A program made the translations under genes and the position numbers. The notes below the pieces were generated by a model. That model made no database searches, had not been told where the DNA came from, and saw only the letters and a program-made list of their open reading frames with translations. Below are positions 6,631 to 9,055 of a stretch of 9,055 nt of DNA, one piece after another; the first letter of the stretch is position 1; the number at the start of each line of letters is the position of its first letter. The DNA comes from Clostridiales bacterium UBA929 (GTDB lineage Bacteria; Bacillota; Clostridia; Oscillospirales; UBA929): positions 1-9,055 of the forward strand of contig DBDP01000110.1 in the NCBI GenBank assembly GCA_002293625.1, read 5' to 3'.

Positions 6631-7313
6631 ATGGCGTCCCTCAGAAACGCCTCCGCGACAATCAGATCGTCGGGGGTCGTGACTTTAATGTTCCGCACTT
6701 CGCCGGGAACGATATGTACGGGGTAGGGGAGCGCTTCCACGGCGGCACTGTCGTCGGTGACCGCCAAGCCGTCCCGCAGCGCTTTTGCCAGCGCTCCTTT
6801 GATCAATGCCGATTCAAAGCACTGAGGCGTCTGCACGGCGACCAATGCGGAGCGGTCGGCGCTACCGGTGACGATGCCGTTGCCGGACACTTTGACGGTA
6901 TCGGTCAGCGTAAGACCCGGAACCGCCGCGCCGTGTTCGATTGCCGCCCGTATAACGGCTTCGCACAGTTTCGTTGAAAGGCAGGGGCGCGCTCCGTCGT
7001 GGATCGCGATAATGTCGGCTTGCGTCTCAATCACGGCTTTCAGCACCGTGAGCGCGCGCGTCGCTCCGCCGCGCAGTACGCGCGAAACTTTCTTCAGCCC
7101 CAAATCGCGGCATAAAGAGGCAATCGGCAGAATGTCGCCGTCCCGCGCAGCAACGACAATCTCATCTACCCACATACATGCCTCAAGCGCGCGCAATGAA
7201 TAGCCAATCAACGGAAGCCCGTTGATTGGCGTTAATATTTTCCCGATCCCCTTCATGCGGTCGGCGGAACCCGCCGCGGGAACGACGGCGGCGACAGTCG
7301 GACGCTTTTTCAC
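6627..7313 (-). CDS. ispD: 2-C-methyl-D-erythritol 4-phosphate cytidylyltransferase
   Basis: IspD joins CTP and 2-C-methyl-D-erythritol 4-phosphate to give CDP-methylerythritol and pyrophosphate, two steps before IspF. The 228-residue product has the nucleotide-binding PAAGSADRM loop (12-20) with R19 and K25, GGATRALTV (82-90), HDGARP with D106, R154 eight residues before TPQCF, and NIKVTTPDDL with K210. These match the E. coli catalytic and binding residues R20, K27, D106, R157 and K213. The loop before K25 is one residue shorter than in E. coli and has glycine where proline is common; related Firmicutes proteins vary here too. The start is GTG 7313, with AAGGAG at 7319-7324 five bases before it. 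GTGA forms the overlap with the carD stop, and the stop overlaps the ispF ATG, so the three genes are tightly coupled. Confidence 0.97.
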   Translation of the reverse strand: MKKRPTVAAVVPAAGSADRMKGIGKILTPINGLPLIGYSLRALEACMWVDEIVVAARDGDILPIASLCRDLGLKKVSRVLRGGATRALTVLKAVIETQADIIAIHDGARPCLSTKLCEAVIRAAIEHGAAVPGLTLTDTVKVSGNGIVTGSADRSALVAVQTPQCFESALIKGALAKALRDGLAVTDDSAAVEALPYPVHIVPGEVRNIKVTTPDDLIVAEAFLRDAI

Positions 7314-7786
7314 GCCAGCTCCTTATTGATACGCCGCTCGACGTCGGCATATTCCGCGCTCTGGGCGAGTACGATTTCGGATATCAAAATCTGCTTTGCC
7401 GAATGCAGCATCTTACGTTCTCCCGTGGAAAGCCCCCGCTGCTTGTCCCGCGCGGTTAAACCCTTAACAACGCGCGCGACCTCCGAGAGGTCGCCGCTCT
7501 TGATACGCAGCATGTTGTCGCGGTAGCGGCGGTTCCAATTGGGGTTGCTCTCTATCTCCAGTCCCGAAAGGGAATGAATCAGGTCTTCGGCGGTGGTGCT
7601 GTCAACCACGGCGCGAACGCCGATGCCGTCGGCACTGTGAACCGGGATCATCACCAGCATCCCGACGACGGGCATCTTCATAACGTAGTATTGCAGAAGC
7701 GCACTGCCGGCTTTTTGGCTGACAATGTTTTCGATTACACCCGCGCCGTGCATCGGGTGAACAATCTTATCGCCGACCTCATACAT
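7310..7786 (-). CDS. carD: CarD family RNA polymerase-binding transcription regulator
   Basis: CarD/CdnL proteins bind the RNA polymerase beta subunit and stabilise the open complex at many promoters. The 158-residue product has an N-terminal Tudor-like interaction domain (about 1-60, opening YEVGDKIVHPMHGAG) and a helical C-terminal DNA-binding domain. NPNWNRRY with W84 matches the mycobacterial CarD tryptophan (W85) that wedges into the upstream edge of the transcription bubble, and RGLSTGERKMLHSAKQIL matches the conserved helical core. The start ATG 7786 has AGGAGG at 7795-7800 eight bases upstream. The gene is first in an operon with ispD and ispF, an order also seen in mycobacteria, and its stop overlaps the ispD start. 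A strong promoter lies 48-76 bases upstream. Whether it acts globally or mainly on stable RNA genes here cannot be seen. Confidence 0.95.
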   Translation of the reverse strand: MYEVGDKIVHPMHGAGVIENIVSQKAGSALLQYYVMKMPVVGMLVMIPVHSADGIGVRAVVDSTTAEDLIHSLSGLEIESNPNWNRRYRDNMLRIKSGDLSEVARVVKGLTARDKQRGLSTGERKMLHSAKQILISEIVLAQSAEYADVERRINKELA

Positions 7787-7833
7787 ATGCCGCTCCTCCT
7801 TAATTACCCAATCCCACTATCTCTATATTTCGT

Positions 7834-7862
7834 ATTATACACCAAAAATTCACTTTTCACAA
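7834..7862 (-). promoter_or_regulatory. Sigma-A promoter of the carD-ispD-ispF operon
   Basis: On the - strand, TTGTGA (7862-7857) and TATAAT (7839-7834) are 17 bases apart: a perfect -10 and a 4-of-6 -35. Transcription should start near 7827, about 40 bases before the carD ATG. The -35 box lies in the loop and upper stem of the palindrome at 7845-7879. Confidence 0.75.
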
Positions 7863-7879
7863 GGGGAAAAGTGAATTTT
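7844..7879 (-). terminator. 14-bp perfect hairpin after the oxidoreductase gamma gene; terminator and possible operator
   Basis: AAAATTCACTTTTC (7845-7858) and GAAAAGTGAATTTT (7866-7879) are exact reverse complements around a seven-base loop. On the - strand the hairpin lies 40 bases after the stop of the upstream gene and ends in TTTTT (7848-7844), mostly part of the stem, which suits a terminator. The stem is AT-rich, so it is weaker than a usual terminator of its length. Its position over the carD -35 region would also suit a binding site for a dimeric regulator. The choice between these is open. Confidence 0.6.
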
Positions 7880-7919
7880 ACGAATATTTTTGCGTGGAGC
7901 GGTTTTTTACGACGTTAAG

Positions 7920-8450
7920 TCAGAGCGACTGTCCCAGTTTAACGGCGCGCATGTTCGCGTCGAACATCTCGCGCTTGCGCTCGGGAACCGTCTTTTTCAT
8001 CGCCGTTTCAATGACGCCGTCCCCGGCATCCGGCAGCGATTTAAGCAGCGCGCCCGCCATCACCATATTGGCAAGCCCTTTCAAGCCGTTGTCCTCGGCT
8101 GTTTGCGTCGCCGGAACGGCGGCGTATTGTATGTCGCTCCGTGAAAAATCCTCGGTGATAAATGCGGAATCGTAATACAGCGTTCCGCCCGGTTTGACGG
8201 ATTTTTCAAAAGCGAGGAAGGAAGGCAGATTCATCGCCGCGAGGATATCCGGCTCCTCCACCAGCGGACTCCCGATGGCGGTGTCGGAGAGAATGACGCC
8301 GCACTGCGCCGTGCCGCCGCGCATCTCGGGACCGTAAGACGGCAGCCAAGATACCTGCCGCTCCTGCGCCATGCCGATATACGCGAGGTATTTCCCCATA
8401 AATAAAATGCCCTGTCCGCCGAACCCGGCGATTAAAATCCGTGTTTCCAT
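7920..8450 (-). CDS. 2-oxoacid:ferredoxin oxidoreductase, gamma subunit
   Basis: This is the gamma (POR/KOR/VOR gamma) subunit of an enzyme that oxidatively decarboxylates a 2-oxoacid with coenzyme A and reduces ferredoxin. The 176-residue product has the family's GFGGQG nucleotide-like loop (9-14), SYGPEMRGG (38-46) and TAQCGVILSD after it. The WLPSYGPEMRGGTA form is typical of KorC- and VorC-like subunits acting on 2-oxoglutarate or branched-chain 2-oxoacids; the sequence alone does not choose between them. It has no Fe-S cysteine motif, as expected for this subunit. The start is ATG 8450, five bases after GGAGG (8456-8460); a TTG at 8462 would place that site inside the gene. The binding site lies in the last codons of the preceding GNAT gene, whose stop is one base before this ATG. 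The catalytic alpha and beta subunits are not in the window; they may lie beyond base 9055. Confidence 0.92.
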   Translation of the reverse strand: METRILIAGFGGQGILFMGKYLAYIGMAQERQVSWLPSYGPEMRGGTAQCGVILSDTAIGSPLVEEPDILAAMNLPSFLAFEKSVKPGGTLYYDSAFITEDFSRSDIQYAAVPATQTAEDNGLKGLANMVMAGALLKSLPDAGDGVIETAMKKTVPERKREMFDANMRAVKLGQSL

Positions 8451-8451
8451 G

Positions 8452-8988
8452 CTAACCTCCAAATTCTGAACTCAAAATCTCCATATACACCATATCGCAA
8501 ACTTCACCGTCATGAAAATTCGCTTCGTGCCGTCTCCCAAACTCATGGAAACCGGCTTTTTTGTAGCAGGCGATACCTTGCAGGTTTCCTGAATTACATG
8601 TCAGCATGATGTTGTGCAAGTTGAGCGTGAGAAACCCATATCCCAGAATCAACCGTATCGCTTCGGTTCCGTAGCCTTTACCGCGCCGCTCCGCCTCTCC
8701 TATGAATAATCCGAGCGTTGCTCGGCGGTGGACTTGATTGATTTCCATTAAACTGATGTTTCCAAGCAATTCATCGCCGTCCTTCAGAACAATGGCGAAG
8801 TTTTGCCCTTCTGATACCATCCGCTCAAGATGTTGTTTTTCATTGTGAAGCGTGATAGGGTTTGAATATTGCCCGAGGTTGACCGCGACAGCGGGGTCGT
8901 TCAGCCACTTTGTGTAGATCTCCGCGTCGTCTGTATTCATCGGTGACAGATAGAGACGTTCACCTGTGATTTTTGGAAAGTACCGCAT
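8452..8988 (-). CDS. GNAT family N-acetyltransferase, RimJ/RimL-like
   Basis: This enzyme should transfer an acetyl group from acetyl-CoA to an amine; the acceptor is unknown. The 178-residue product has the GNAT fold signature: ERLYLSPM near the N-terminus, the acetyl-CoA pyrophosphate-binding stretch RRGKGYGTEA (101-110), and the second motif NLQGIACYKKAGFHEFG (135-151). The long N-terminal WLNDPAV stretch resembles the RimJ/RimL and spermidine-type acetyltransferases that act on protein N-termini or small amines. The start is ATG 8988, with GGAGGG at 8997-9002 nine bases upstream; GTG 8994 is too close to it. By hand count the gene has about 47% G+C, while sampled lines of leuB and secDF reach 65-70%, which suggests later acquisition. 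Its final two glycine codons, GGA GGT, double as the ribosome binding site of the downstream oxidoreductase gene. Confidence 0.9.
   Translation of the reverse strand: MRYFPKITGERLYLSPMNTDDAEIYTKWLNDPAVAVNLGQYSNPITLHNEKQHLERMVSEGQNFAIVLKDGDELLGNISLMEINQVHRRATLGLFIGEAERRGKGYGTEAIRLILGYGFLTLNLHNIMLTCNSGNLQGIACYKKAGFHEFGRRHEANFHDGEVCDMVYMEILSSEFGG
8456..8460 (-). promoter_or_regulatory. Ribosome binding site of the gamma subunit, inside the GNAT gene
   Basis: GGAGG on the - strand forms most of the GNAT gene's last two sense codons and sits five bases before ATG 8450. It fixes the start of the gamma subunit and implies coupled translation. Confidence 0.8.
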
Positions 8989-9010
8989 TTGCACAACCCT
9001 CCGTTCATAT

Positions 9011-9036
9011 CGTGGGCGAACTCAATTCGGGCCTAC
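9011..9036 (-). repeat. Degenerate GTAGGG-type palindrome
   Basis: On the - strand this reads GTAGG, CC, CGAA, TTGAG, TTCG, CCC, ACG. The CGAA/TTCG arms pair around TTGAG, but the outer bases no longer pair well. The layout of GTAGG followed by CGA..TCG and CC matches the first hairpin of the element at 3435-3510. It lies just upstream of the GNAT gene, so the low-GC gene also has such an element at its edge. The rest of 9003-9055 shows no feature I can name. Confidence 0.4.
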
Positions 9037-9055
9037 AAGTTAATCCAGCCAACAA

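Overview
The window looks like chromosomal DNA of a fairly GC-rich member of the Clostridia, possibly Oscillospiraceae-like. The clues are a single fused SecDF, strong AGGAGG-type ribosome binding sites, clear sigma-A promoters, a carD-ispD-ispF operon, a DUF3343 gene next to a class V aminotransferase, and dispersed palindromes of the GTAGGG...CGA...TCG...CC kind. The taxonomic placement is an inference; there is no rRNA or tRNA here to test it.

The left part (1-4597) reads on the + strand. It holds the 3' part of leuB (leucine synthesis; the start lies just outside the window), then secDF (protein export motor) behind a perfect consensus promoter that begins three bases after the leuB stop. 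A hairpin terminator follows, then a small palindromic repeat element, then a Gfo/Idh/MocA-type oxidoreductase of unknown substrate.

The right part (4686-8988) reads entirely on the - strand. In transcription order it has a GNAT acetyltransferase, then a 2-oxoacid:ferredoxin oxidoreductase gamma subunit whose ribosome binding site lies inside the end of the GNAT gene. Next comes the operon carD-ispD-ispF (an RNA polymerase-binding regulator and two MEP isoprenoid enzymes), joined by 4-base stop/start overlaps. Last is a pair made of a DUF3343 small protein and a cysteine desulfurase-like PLP enzyme, which overlap by 10 bases. The two halves converge on an inverted-repeat structure of about 100 bases (4592-4691) that carries a T-run in both directions and probably ends transcription from both sides.

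Most of the content is housekeeping, and I see no evidence of a wholly new system. The points that deserve a second look are: a serine in SecF where the proton-relay aspartate is expected; the DUF3343/desulfurase pair with its possible sulfur or selenium link; the carD promoter, whose -35 box lies inside a 14-bp perfect palindrome that also looks like the upstream operon's terminator; an oxidoreductase gene bracketed by palindromic elements; and a low-GC GNAT gene coupled to an oxidoreductase gamma subunit.
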